Shown one piece after another: positions 1-6,503 of a stretch of 8,475 bases of DNA. Made by a program: the position numbers and the translations under genes. The stretch is taken from positions 1 through 8,475 of the forward strand of contig CACYDQ010000454.1 in the NCBI GenBank assembly GCA_902773215.1, written 5' to 3'. This DNA is from an uncultured Spirochaetaceae bacterium (GTDB lineage: Bacteria; Spirochaetota; Spirochaetia; Treponematales; Treponemataceae). Numbering within the stretch: position 1 is the first letter of the stretch; each line of letters opens with the position of its first letter. The notes beneath the pieces are model-generated. The model was not told the origin of the DNA. It searched no databases and saw nothing but the letters and a program-made list of their open reading frames with translations.

Positions 1-1840
1 CGTCCTGCTTTTCGGCGACAACATCCGCATCCGGCAGATACTGATAAACCTCGCGAACAACGCGGTCAAATTCACCAACCAGGGCTACGTCCGCATCAGC
101 GTGGACTTTGAGAAGATTGACGACGAGCGCATTATGCTCAAGATAGCCGTCACCGACACCGGCATCGGCATAAAGGAAGAGGATCTTTCCAAAATCTTCG
201 AGTCCTTCCAGCAAGTTGACAGCAAGCGAAACCGCAACGTCGAGGGAACGGGCCTGGGCCTTACGATATCGCAGCGGCTGGTCTACCTGATGAACGGCAG
301 CATCAGCGTCCAGAGCGAGTACGGCAAGGGCAGTACCTTCTCCTTCTCCATCCCGCAGACCGTCGCAAACTGGGAGCCTGCCATGCGGATCAAGGAGACC
401 GGGGGCAAGGTCGCCTTGGGCCTGTTCACCAACAAGAACCACATCGACCCCTTCCTGCGCGACAGCAAGCGGCTGGGCATACCGGCGATGAACTCGCCCA
501 AGCCGCTGAACCTGGAGAACTACCTGGATGCGGTAAAAATCAAGTACGGCGAGAACGCGGAATTCTTTGCCTTCTTCGGAGAGAAGCTTATACAGGACGA
601 CAAGGCAAAGGCTTTCATCGCTGCCCACCCGGAAGTCACGTCGGTGTTCATCGCGGACTTCGTGTCCGAAACCCGCCTGGACATTCCCAACCTCCGCATC
701 GTCAAAAAACCCCTGTCATGCATGAACCTCTCTATGATTTACAACAAGGAGAAGGTTTCCTTCGCGGGCACGATAGACCATGACGGCGACGCGGACTTCA
801 CGGCTCCGGACGCACGCATTCTCATCGTGGACGACAACACCGTCAACCTAACCGTTGCGGAAGGCCTGCTCGAGCCGCTCAAGGTCAAGACCGACACCGC
901 CGCGAGCGGCAAGGAGGCCCTGCAGAAGGCCAGGGAACGGAAGTACGACATCGTGCTGATGGATCACATGATGCCGGAGATGGACGGCATAGAGGCGACG
1001 CAGAAAATCAGGGAAGAGCTTCCCGAATACAAGGACATTCCGATTATCGCGCTGACAGCGAATGCGGTCGGGAGCGCGAAGGAGATGTTCATGAACGCGG
1101 GCATGGACGACTTCATCGCTAAGCCCATCGAAGTCCGCATCCTGATTTCCAAGATGAAGCAGTGGCTGCCCAAGGACAAGCTCAAGAAGGTCTCCGTGGA
1201 CGAAAAGGAGGCGACGCAGCCACAGGAAAAAGAAAACCCTCCCCTGCTCGACCCAACGCTCGTTGACCTGGATACGGCATCCGCAATAAAGCTCGTCGGC
1301 AGCGAGAAAATCTTCATCAAGATACTCAAGGAATACTACAAGCTCATCCCGTCCAAGGCGGCCTCCATACAGGCGCATTTCGACTCCGGGGACTGGGAGA
1401 CCTACACGGTCGAAGTCCACGCGCTCAAAAGCTCATCCAAGCAGATCGGCGCGATGCAGCTGTCGGACATGGCCGCCGCGCTGGAAAAGGCGGGCAAGGC
1501 GGGCGACACGGATTACATCAAGGCGAACACTGCCGCCGCGCTGGAAAAATACCGGGCATACGAGCAGATTCTCGCCCCCTACTGCAAGGAGGAGAAGGCT
1601 GACAACGCCGACAAGCCGGAGTACGACAGCAAGATCCTGCGGGAAGAATTCGAGAAGGTCAGGCGGGCCGCGCTGGATCTGGACATGGACGGACTGGAAG
1701 CGGCATGCAAAGCAATCTCCGGCTACCGTTACCCGCCGGAACAGGCTGAGCTGCTGACAAAGCTGCTTGCCGCTGCGGACGAGCTGGACATGGATCGGTG
1801 CGCCGACATCGTCGATGAATGGGAGAACCTGCTGGTCTGA
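1..1840 (+). CDS. Hybrid sensor histidine kinase, C-terminal part (ATPase, pseudo-receiver, receiver, HPt); 5' end outside window
   Basis: This gene is open at the left edge; the reading frame runs from base 2 with no start in view, and the GTG at 101 lies inside the ATPase domain, so it is not the start. The sequence begins in the N box (GDNIRIRQILINLANNAVKF). G1 (DTGIGI), F (FESFQQVD) and G2 (GTGLGL) boxes follow, so this is a HATPase_c domain. Numbering codon 101 as residue 1, residues ~95-225 look like a degenerate receiver: alternating hydrophobic strands and a closing VKKP, but no acceptor Asp. Residues ~240-352 are a true receiver with acidic pair D244/D245, phospho-acceptor D288 in the LMDHMMPEMDG motif and K341. 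Residues ~388-480 are an HPt domain with H440 (VHALKSSS). A helical tail of about 65 residues ends the protein. The architecture implies a His-Asp-His phosphorelay, with the HisKA dimerisation domain and sensor upstream of the window. Signal and output partner are unknown. It converges on the minus-strand operon. Confidence 0.95.
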   Translation, partial: VLLFGDNIRIRQILINLANNAVKFTNQGYVRISVDFEKIDDERIMLKIAVTDTGIGIKEEDLSKIFESFQQVDSKRNRNVEGTGLGLTISQRLVYLMNGSISVQSEYGKGSTFSFSIPQTVANWEPAMRIKETGGKVALGLFTNKNHIDPFLRDSKRLGIPAMNSPKPLNLENYLDAVKIKYGENAEFFAFFGEKLIQDDKAKAFIAAHPEVTSVFIADFVSETRLDIPNLRIVKKPLSCMNLSMIYNKEKVSFAGTIDHDGDADFTAPDARILIVDDNTVNLTVAEGLLEPLKVKTDTAASGKEALQKARERKYDIVLMDHMMPEMDGIEATQKIREELPEYKDIPIIALTANAVGSAKEMFMNAGMDDFIAKPIEVRILISKMKQWLPKDKLKKVSVDEKEATQPQEKENPPLLDPTLVDLDTASAIKLVGSEKIFIKILKEYYKLIPSKAASIQAHFDSGDWETYTVEVHALKSSSKQIGAMQLSDMAAALEKAGKAGDTDYIKANTAAALEKYRAYEQILAPYCKEEKADNADKPEYDSKILREEFEKVRRAALDLDMDGLEAACKAISGYRYPPEQAELLTKLLAAADELDMDRCADIVDEWENLLV

Positions 1841-1854
1841 TACCGCCGGACTTG

Positions 1855-3108
1855 TCAGCGGGACAGCTCCTCAAGGACATCGCCCTTGACAGGCTGGTTG
1901 ACCGACACCCCATTCAGGATGAACGTGTCCCCGACCTGTTGGACGATCCCCAGGACACGGACGGGCTTCTCCGTGTCCAGCTTGACAATGGAGACCATCT
2001 TGCCGTCTATGGACTGGCGGGTAAGTGTCTCAGGTATGAAAACCCTGACAATCCCCTCAAGCACGACCTTGGTGTCATAGCCTTCCAGCAGGTCAAAGCT
2101 GATGTTGCCGTCCTCCGCCTGGACGGGGTTGGCTATCCGCCCCTTCCATTCGACATAGCAGCCGTCATAGAGACCTGGATCCTGCACGACCTGCTTGTAG
2201 CTGAAGTTGTCCCTGAGCGTCCCGAACGCGGGCTGGATTTTATAGAGGCTGGTCAGGAGGTCGTTCGCCTTTGCCTTTATCGAGTCAGCGGCGTTGCTCC
2301 GCAAAATCCTGTTCAGCTCCACATGAGCGGCATTGTCCCGTTCCTTTATTACGAGATCAAGAGCCTTCTCATACCCGGACTTTATCTCCGCATCGCTGAG
2401 CTGCGTCAGGACTTCCGGCATTCCGGCCTGTTCCCCGGCGGGCCAATCCTGAGAATCGGAGGCAACGCTTCCCTGCCCGGGAACCGGCACGGGGCGATAG
2501 TAGCCCTGAGACGGCGAAATCTTTTCACCTTCAGAAAGCTGCATGTCCTGCAGGAACTGGGTCTTGGGGTCAACAGGCTTTTCAACCTTTGGTCGTGTAC
2601 GGAAATAACCGATGACAACGCCCGCCGAGATGCACAGGCCCAGAAGGAGTCCCACGAAGACGCAGTTGCGGATGGTGTCGGGGTTTATCCCGAGCGGCGG
2701 GTAAAAGCGTTCTATCTTGCCCGAGTCAACATATGCGCTTATGAGGTCGCTGTTATTATTGGACTTGCGGATGAACTCAAGGGCCTCCGCGGCAATGACG
2801 TTGTTAGGGTTCACGCTCTGAACATCCAAGTAATACTGGACGGCCTGCCCGATGTCGCCACGGATCAGGAGTATGACGGCCTGCCCCAGGTTCAGCTCCG
2901 TTCCCTGGTTCTTTATCCTGCGGGCATTCGCATAATGTTTCCAGGCATTACCATAGTCCCCCACGTAGAGACAGGAAGTTCCTAGGGCAAGATAATACTC
3001 GTATGAGCCGTTGTAGTGCTTTCTCTCGGACTCCAGCAGGTGGATTACCCGTGAGAATTTTCTGCGCCGCATGAGCTTCCGTGCGAACTGGAGGACAGAC
3101 TGGGTCAT
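1855..3108 (-). CDS. TPR protein with one membrane span and beta-rich C-terminal domain
   Basis: This 417-residue protein is last in the operon and I do not recognise a named family. Residues ~1-110 are helical with TPR-like pairs (for example YYLALGTSCLYVGDYGNAWKHY at 38-59) and no signal peptide. A single hydrophobic segment spans ~148-168. After a Pro/Gln-rich linker (~172-235) and a helical stretch (~238-292), residues ~305-405 form a beta-rich module (GCYVEWKGRI, VVLEGIVRVFIPE, VRVLGIVQQVGDTFILNGV) that resembles an OB-like barrel; this fold is a guess from strand pattern. The TPRs would be cytoplasmic and the barrel outside. However, R170, R172, K174 and K177 just after the span weaken that under the positive-inside rule, so topology is open. 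The ATG follows the upstream stop as TAA-GCG-ATG. An AAGGAG lies 16 nt away, too far for a normal site, so coupled re-initiation is likely. Probable role: scaffold at the inner membrane. Confidence 0.9.
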   Translation of the reverse strand: MTQSVLQFARKLMRRRKFSRVIHLLESERKHYNGSYEYYLALGTSCLYVGDYGNAWKHYANARRIKNQGTELNLGQAVILLIRGDIGQAVQYYLDVQSVNPNNVIAAEALEFIRKSNNNSDLISAYVDSGKIERFYPPLGINPDTIRNCVFVGLLLGLCISAGVVIGYFRTRPKVEKPVDPKTQFLQDMQLSEGEKISPSQGYYRPVPVPGQGSVASDSQDWPAGEQAGMPEVLTQLSDAEIKSGYEKALDLVIKERDNAAHVELNRILRSNAADSIKAKANDLLTSLYKIQPAFGTLRDNFSYKQVVQDPGLYDGCYVEWKGRIANPVQAEDGNISFDLLEGYDTKVVLEGIVRVFIPETLTRQSIDGKMVSIVKLDTEKPVRVLGIVQQVGDTFILNGVSVNQPVKGDVLEELSR

Positions 3109-3111
3109 CGC

Positions 3112-4626
3112 TTAGTTTCCCATACTCCTTAATCTCTCAAAAATTGCGTCAAGCTCCTCGTTGAGGCTCGTAAGCTCCTCCCTGTCTATGGCCTCCGCAT
3201 CCTGCAAGGACTCAATGTAGTCTATCAGGTTCTGGATGTACTCATAGTCGAGCTGATCCTCGCGGACGGCCTGAGCCGCCTCTGAAAGCTGCCCGTCCTC
3301 TGCCGGCGACTTCCCGGAAGGCACTTCCTCGGGAACACTCTGAGTAGCAGGGGCAGACGGCTCTTCCTGAGGGGGCTGCCCGGCACCATCCTGCTTCGCC
3401 GGAGCTGTCTCCACGGCAGGCGCGGTCTCATCCGTGACCGGAACCGTCCCTGCGGGTTCCGGTTCGTCCTTGGCAACGGCAGGCTTGCCCTTATCTCCGG
3501 GGAAAGGTCCTTCCCCGGCCTCAATCGCCTCCACAAGCTCGTCACCCGCCGGCATCCTTCCTGCATAGACAGGTTCCACGCCCTCTGCCGTCGCGATATA
3601 GAAGGTCTTCACGTCCACCTGCTCGGGAAGCAGGTAAGAGGTCTTCCAGTTGGACGCCACACCGGAGTTGTTGTATGACAGGGCGGTGGAAAAGCCCTTC
3701 CCCTCGTGGGCATCCGGCTCCCAGTAGTCAGAGAGCCTGCCTATCGGCCCCAGGGTCACGCACTCAGGCTCCGTAATGTCCGCCCCATAGAAAATGAACT
3801 CTATCGCGGCCGCATTGCTCGCGGAGCACACCCAGCGGTCGGCCTTCATCGAGTGGAACTTCCGCTGCGTGCTCAGCTCAGGAATCGCATAGGTAAGGAA
3901 ATGCTTCGAGGAGCTTTCTCCGAGTATTGTATCGAAAATCGCCTTGCTTGTAAATGTCTGCGGGTTTTGCCCAAGGTTCACGGTATACATCGTGACCCTT
4001 ATCGTGTCCTCAAGCCCCCCCGTGATTCCGTCCTCGGGGAAGGTGAAGTCAAGGAGGAATTTCGCCTTGCCGGGAATCGTGTAAACCATCTGGATTCCCG
4101 CCTCCGTCTGCCGGGCCTCGCTCGCAATACCTCCCGAATAGTTGAGCAGGTACTCCTTGCGCCCTACCCGCAGCATAAAGGCGGTGGAATTGAAGAAGTC
4201 ATAGGAGCTCAGGAGAGGAATTTCCTTGCCGTCATCGCGGACGGCATAGAGGCCGAACGTCCCCTGCGCTCCGTTCATGACAGCCTTCAGGTGACCTTTC
4301 CTGTATTCAGCCCTGTCCACGACCGTATACGCCCAGCCCGAGAGGGGATCCTTATCATTGAAGGAAAACTCGGAAGCAACGGCTGCCTCAGGTTCGCTTG
4401 TCTCGGGAACCTGAGATGGCTCCGGGGCAAGCTCAGGTTTCGCCGGGGCTTGTTCCGCCATGGATGTTTCCGCCGGGGGAGTCTCTGTTTTAACGGGTTC
4501 CTGCTTGGGTTTCTCCGGTTCCGACTTCTTCTTTCCGAAGATAGACTCCCGGGAATTCGTTCCTTCCGCAAAAGCAAGGGAGCCGAGGAGGACCGCAAGG
4601 GCTGCCAGTTTCAGGATTCTCTTCAT
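3112..4626 (-). CDS. Exported protein: beta-rich core between Pro/Glu-rich linkers, helical C-terminus
   Basis: This 504-residue protein has a classic signal peptide: MKR, a hydrophobic run at 5-19, and an A-F-A site predicting cleavage after residue 20. A Lys/Pro/Glu-rich, probably disordered linker covers ~32-82. Residues ~86-360 form a globular core of alternating strands with many aromatic residues (such as FGLYAVRDDGKEIPLL and VRVGRKEYLLNYSGG-like stretches). It contains C267 and C289, a possible disulphide pair. A second acidic, Pro-rich linker (~375-445) leads to a predicted helix or coiled coil (~447-502). I do not recognise the core. Export plus two flexible linkers suggests a protein that reaches across the periplasm, with the C-terminal helix binding a partner, perhaps the coiled-coil protein encoded just upstream. 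The start is supported by the signal peptide and a G-rich tract 6 nt before the ATG. The gene lies 12 bp after its upstream neighbour and 3 bp before its downstream one. Confidence 0.92.
   Translation of the reverse strand: MKRILKLAALAVLLGSLAFAEGTNSRESIFGKKKSEPEKPKQEPVKTETPPAETSMAEQAPAKPELAPEPSQVPETSEPEAAVASEFSFNDKDPLSGWAYTVVDRAEYRKGHLKAVMNGAQGTFGLYAVRDDGKEIPLLSSYDFFNSTAFMLRVGRKEYLLNYSGGIASEARQTEAGIQMVYTIPGKAKFLLDFTFPEDGITGGLEDTIRVTMYTVNLGQNPQTFTSKAIFDTILGESSSKHFLTYAIPELSTQRKFHSMKADRWVCSASNAAAIEFIFYGADITEPECVTLGPIGRLSDYWEPDAHEGKGFSTALSYNNSGVASNWKTSYLLPEQVDVKTFYIATAEGVEPVYAGRMPAGDELVEAIEAGEGPFPGDKGKPAVAKDEPEPAGTVPVTDETAPAVETAPAKQDGAGQPPQEEPSAPATQSVPEEVPSGKSPAEDGQLSEAAQAVREDQLDYEYIQNLIDYIESLQDAEAIDREELTSLNEELDAIFERLRSMGN
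3125..3130 (-). promoter_or_regulatory. Strong Shine-Dalgarno AAGGAG, unusually far from the start
   Basis: AAGGAG lies within the last codons of the 504-residue exported protein and ends 16 nt before the ATG at 3108. Normal spacing is roughly 5-10 nt. It may instead hold terminating ribosomes for re-initiation at TAA-GCG-ATG. Confidence 0.5.
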
Positions 4627-4632
4627 GATTCG

Positions 4633-4639
4633 CCCCCCC
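4633..4639 (-). promoter_or_regulatory. Seven-G tract acting as ribosome-binding site
   Basis: On the minus strand a run of seven G starts with the last base of the upstream TAG stop and ends 6 nt before the ATG at 4626. It is the only purine-rich stretch that could pair with the 16S rRNA tail. Homopolymeric G runs can change length by slippage, which here would alter the spacing or strength of this site without touching either reading frame. Confidence 0.55.
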
Positions 4640-5799
4640 TATTCAGACCTGTTTGTACGCGAAGAGCTGGACTTCTCGTCCAGGAGCCGCTGGAGCTGGG
4701 AGGCACGGAGCTTGAGCTCAAGAAGCTCCTGCTCGGTGATTCCCCTCCGGCTTGCCGAAACGGACGAGCTGCCCGCATCCGAGGCCTTGTCAGCCTCGGG
4801 AACCGGTTCGGGAACCGGCTCCACGACTGTCTCCGGGACAGAAGCAACGGGGGTGGTGTTCTGCCGGGCTGCGTCCGCCTCGGCCTTGTACGCCGCAGCC
4901 TCAGCCCGCGCGGCATTGGAGTCAGCCTTGTATGCGGCCGCCTGCTCACGGGCAGCGTCTGAGTCCGCCTGCGCCTTGGCCAAATCAGCCTTGGCGGAAG
5001 CTGCATCTGCTTTCTCTTGGGCAAGCAGGGCTTCCAGCTCCCGTATCCGTGCGTTCGCCACGTCCAGCTCCTTCTTTAGCGTGGCGATGTCCGCGCTCTC
5101 CATGCCCTTGAGCTGCCGCTCGTAGTTCTCCTTCTGCTCGAGGAATTTCGCGTTGTTCGACTTGAGCAGGTCAAGGAGCTTCTGCTCCCGCTCACGCTGG
5201 GCTATCGCGTCTATCTTGTACTTCGCGTCCACGGCTTTCTTGTCGTCCGGGTACACGTCTATGATCCTCTGGAAAAGCCCCTCCGCCATCTTGAAGTTGT
5301 AGTCCTCGTAGAAGCACTCCGCAATCCAGTAGAGGGCGGAAGGGTAGACGGGGCTCTTGGGGTTCTCGTGGCAGAAGTCGCTCAGGACCATCACGGCCTG
5401 GTCGTTGTCCCCCTTATAATGGAAAGCCTTTCCTTTCTGGTAGTTCACGTTGGGCAGGAGCGGACTGTCCGGGTACATGGCGGCGAAGTCTGCGCAGTCG
5501 CTGATGACCGAGGCATAGTCCTCGCAGTACATCTCGCTCATTATCAGCATATAATGCACGTCGCTGTTACCGGTCTCACCGGCGAGGGCTTCCCTCAGCA
5601 GAATGGTCGCGTTGGCATAGTCCTTGTTGTTGTAAGCCTCAAGCCCCTCCGCAAGAACCTGCTCCCACTCCCCGGCATCATAGGCAACCGTCTCGACGGG
5701 AATTTCCCTGTCATACATGGCAGCAGCATGAGAAAAAACAGGAAGAAACAAACAGGCAGCAATGCATGCCGTGCATGCCGCCGCCCTCAGTCGGACCAC
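4639..5799 (-). CDS. Exported TPR and coiled-coil protein (YbgF/BamD-like TPR region)
   Basis: This 386-residue protein starts at a GTG that lies 13 bp inside the end of rpe. A good AGGGGAG site precedes it by 7 nt, and a signal peptide follows directly (residues 1-~24/27, ending SHAAA). The mature protein opens with four or five TPR-like helix pairs (~42-200), including WEQVLAEGLEAYNNKDYANA and the repeated 'MYPDSP', 'VYPDDK' turns typical of the TPR proteins YbgF/CpoB and BamD. A long coiled coil follows (~195-313) whose last part is a 14-residue tandem repeat. Next comes a Val/Pro/Glu-rich linker (~315-336), then a short helix (~353-376) and a polar tail. The TPR-then-coil order is the reverse of CpoB, so I do not transfer that name. 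It is likely a periplasmic scaffold. An I-A-A-C stretch at residues 13-16 could be read as a lipobox, but hydrophobic residues continue after it, so cleavage by signal peptidase I is favoured. Confidence 0.92.
   Translation of the reverse strand: MVRLRAAACTACIAACLFLPVFSHAAAMYDREIPVETVAYDAGEWEQVLAEGLEAYNNKDYANATILLREALAGETGNSDVHYMLIMSEMYCEDYASVISDCADFAAMYPDSPLLPNVNYQKGKAFHYKGDNDQAVMVLSDFCHENPKSPVYPSALYWIAECFYEDYNFKMAEGLFQRIIDVYPDDKKAVDAKYKIDAIAQREREQKLLDLLKSNNAKFLEQKENYERQLKGMESADIATLKKELDVANARIRELEALLAQEKADAASAKADLAKAQADSDAAREQAAAYKADSNAARAEAAAYKAEADAARQNTTPVASVPETVVEPVPEPVPEADKASDAGSSSVSASRRGITEQELLELKLRASQLQRLLDEKSSSSRTNRSE
4861..4965 (-). repeat. 14-residue (42-nt) tandem repeat in coiled coil
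   Basis: Two and a half copies of a 42-nt unit encode DSDAAREQAAAYKA (4924-4965), DSNAARAEAAAYKA (4882-4923) and a partial EADAARQ (4861-4881). The unit is two heptads long, so adding or losing a copy would lengthen or shorten the coil without breaking its register. The copies differ at several nucleotide positions, so the duplication is not very recent. Confidence 0.85.
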
Positions 5800-6422
5800 T
5801 TCAACTCTCCCCTAAAGAACGAGGAGCCTGACACCACGATGTCCGTCCCTGCGTCAAGGAAAGACTGGAGCGTGCCCGGGTTCACCCCGCCGTCAACGGA
5901 AATAAGGAACTTACAGTTCTTTTCCCTTTGTATATCGGCAAGTTCCCGGACTTTTTCCAGCGTATAGGGAATGAGTTTCTGCCCTCCCCAGCCGGGGTTG
6001 ACCGTCATAATAAGGACGATGTCCAGGTACGGCAGCAAGGGAGAGATGCTTTGCACCGGAGTCGCCGGGCAGAGCGCGATTCCAGCCTTCTTGCCCGCGT
6101 TATGAATCAGCTGCAGGCAGCGGTCGGCATGGCAGGTCGCCTCCTGATGAAAGGTGATAAAGTCAGCACCGCAGTCCAGAAAGGCCTCTATGCAGGACTC
6201 GGGTTTCTCCACCATCAGGTGCACGTCGAAAGGCAGGTCCGTCACCCTGCGGATTGACTTGATGACAGGCTCCCCGAAGGTCACTTGGGGGACAAAGTGT
6301 CCGTCCATCACGTCGATGTGGACGAACGACCCGCCCTTGTCTCCTATCATCCTCAGCGAAGAGGCCAAATCCGCAAAATCCGCCGAAAGCAGGGACGGCG
6401 AAAGGAAACGTTTTTCTTTCAT
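5787..6422 (-). CDS. rpe: Ribulose-phosphate 3-epimerase
   Basis: The enzyme interconverts D-ribulose 5-phosphate and D-xylulose 5-phosphate in the non-oxidative pentose phosphate pathway, in the cytosol. Family motifs occur in order: SPSLLSADF, VHIDVMDGHFVP, FDVHLMVEKPE, NPGWGGQ, SVDGGVNPGT and VSGSSFF. The expected metal and acid/base residues are H35, D37, H68 and D177 when counted from the ATG at 6422. An earlier in-frame ATG at 6431 would add three residues, but it overlaps the predicted -10 box (TAGAAT), and the predicted transcript begins at about 6422, so I choose 6422. Family numbering also fits this start. The protein is 211 residues. It ends eight residues after SSFF, about 14 short of E. 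coli Rpe, so the usual last helix is missing or much reduced. The common N of 'LNPATP' is C here (ALCPATP). Its end overlaps the next gene by 13 bp. An epimerase for a related sugar phosphate is a less likely alternative. Confidence 0.96.
   Translation of the reverse strand: MKEKRFLSPSLLSADFADLASSLRMIGDKGGSFVHIDVMDGHFVPQVTFGEPVIKSIRRVTDLPFDVHLMVEKPESCIEAFLDCGADFITFHQEATCHADRCLQLIHNAGKKAGIALCPATPVQSISPLLPYLDIVLIMTVNPGWGGQKLIPYTLEKVRELADIQREKNCKFLISVDGGVNPGTLQSFLDAGTDIVVSGSSFFRGELKWSD
5805..5813 (-). promoter_or_regulatory. Ribosome-binding site deciding a GTG start, inside rpe
   Basis: AGGGGAGAG on the minus strand encodes part of the Rpe tail (RGEL) and lies 5-7 nt before the GTG at 5799. 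Together with the signal peptide that begins at once, it fixes the start of the TPR/coiled-coil gene at this GTG. Confidence 0.8.
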
Positions 6423-6429
6423 ACGCCCC

Positions 6430-6458
6430 ATTCTAGTGAAACAAGGGTAGAATGTAAA
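6430..6458 (-). promoter_or_regulatory. Promoter of rpe operon (TTTACA-N17-TAGAAT), probably leaderless
   Basis: On the minus strand a -35 box TTTACA (6458-6453) is followed by a 17-bp spacer and the -10 box TAGAAT (6435-6430). With a six-base discriminator, transcription would start at 6423 or 6422, and 6422 is the A of the rpe ATG. No Shine-Dalgarno sequence lies before either candidate ATG. The match to a housekeeping sigma-70 promoter is seen directly; the start site is inferred. Confidence 0.75.
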
Positions 6459-6471
6459 CGGTCGGTTTACA
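6453..6471. repeat. Perfect inverted repeat spanning both -35 boxes (operator-like)
   Basis: TGTAAAC (6453-6459) and GTTTACA (6465-6471) are perfect reverse complements around the 5-bp centre GGTCG. Each arm contains the -35 box of one of the two divergent promoters. A dimeric repressor bound here would block both. Alternatively, the symmetry is simply the result of two identical -35 boxes placed back to back with one extra matching base pair. The arms do not extend further (A opposite A outside). Confidence 0.7.
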
Positions 6472-6494
6472 AAAGCCCCTGTTTGTACTAAAAT
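6466..6494 (+). promoter_or_regulatory. Promoter of manC (TTTACA-N17-TAAAAT), probably leaderless
   Basis: TTTACA (6466-6471), a 17-bp spacer and TAAAAT (6489-6494) give a near-consensus sigma-70 promoter. The expected start is the A at 6501, three bases before the manC ATG at 6504, or the ATG itself. The bases just before the ATG (AGCTCCATT) contain no Shine-Dalgarno sequence, which fits a leaderless or nearly leaderless mRNA. Confidence 0.75.
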
Positions 6495-6503
6495 AGCTCC
6501 ATT

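Larger units (their letters stand above)
1855..6422 (-). other. Four-gene operon: rpe and three envelope-type genes
   Basis: Four minus-strand genes follow each other with a 13-bp overlap (rpe and the TPR/coiled-coil gene), then gaps of 12 bp and 3 bp. The only promoter I can find is before rpe. The last three genes share one reading frame across their gaps. This arrangement supports one mRNA and coupled translation. I saw no internal promoter and no clear terminator at the 1855 end. Confidence 0.8.

Noticed and set aside
101..103. GTG as the start of the kinase
   Set aside because: The frame continues upstream to base 2 and encodes the N box of the ATPase domain, so the gene begins outside the window.
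1836..1863. Bidirectional terminator between the convergent genes
   Set aside because: Only 4-bp stems (CTGA/TCAG, CCGC/GCGG) can be drawn and there is no T run on either side.
1819..2985. Long plus-strand open frame opposite the TPR/membrane protein gene
   Set aside because: It lies almost wholly antisense to a gene with clear domains, shows no recognisable motif, and fits the long chance frames expected in GC-rich DNA. The same applies to 3706-4962 (+), 848-1420 (-), 5368-5967 (+), 6488-7012 (-) and 7916-8473 (-).
5752..5763. Lipobox (I-A-A-C) in the exported TPR/coiled-coil protein
   Set aside because: Strongly hydrophobic residues follow the Cys and a good A-x-A type site comes later, so an ordinary signal peptide fits better.
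6429..6431. ATG at 6431 as the rpe start
   Set aside because: It overlaps the predicted -10 box and would not be in the transcript; it has no Shine-Dalgarno sequence. It stays possible if an upstream promoter exists.
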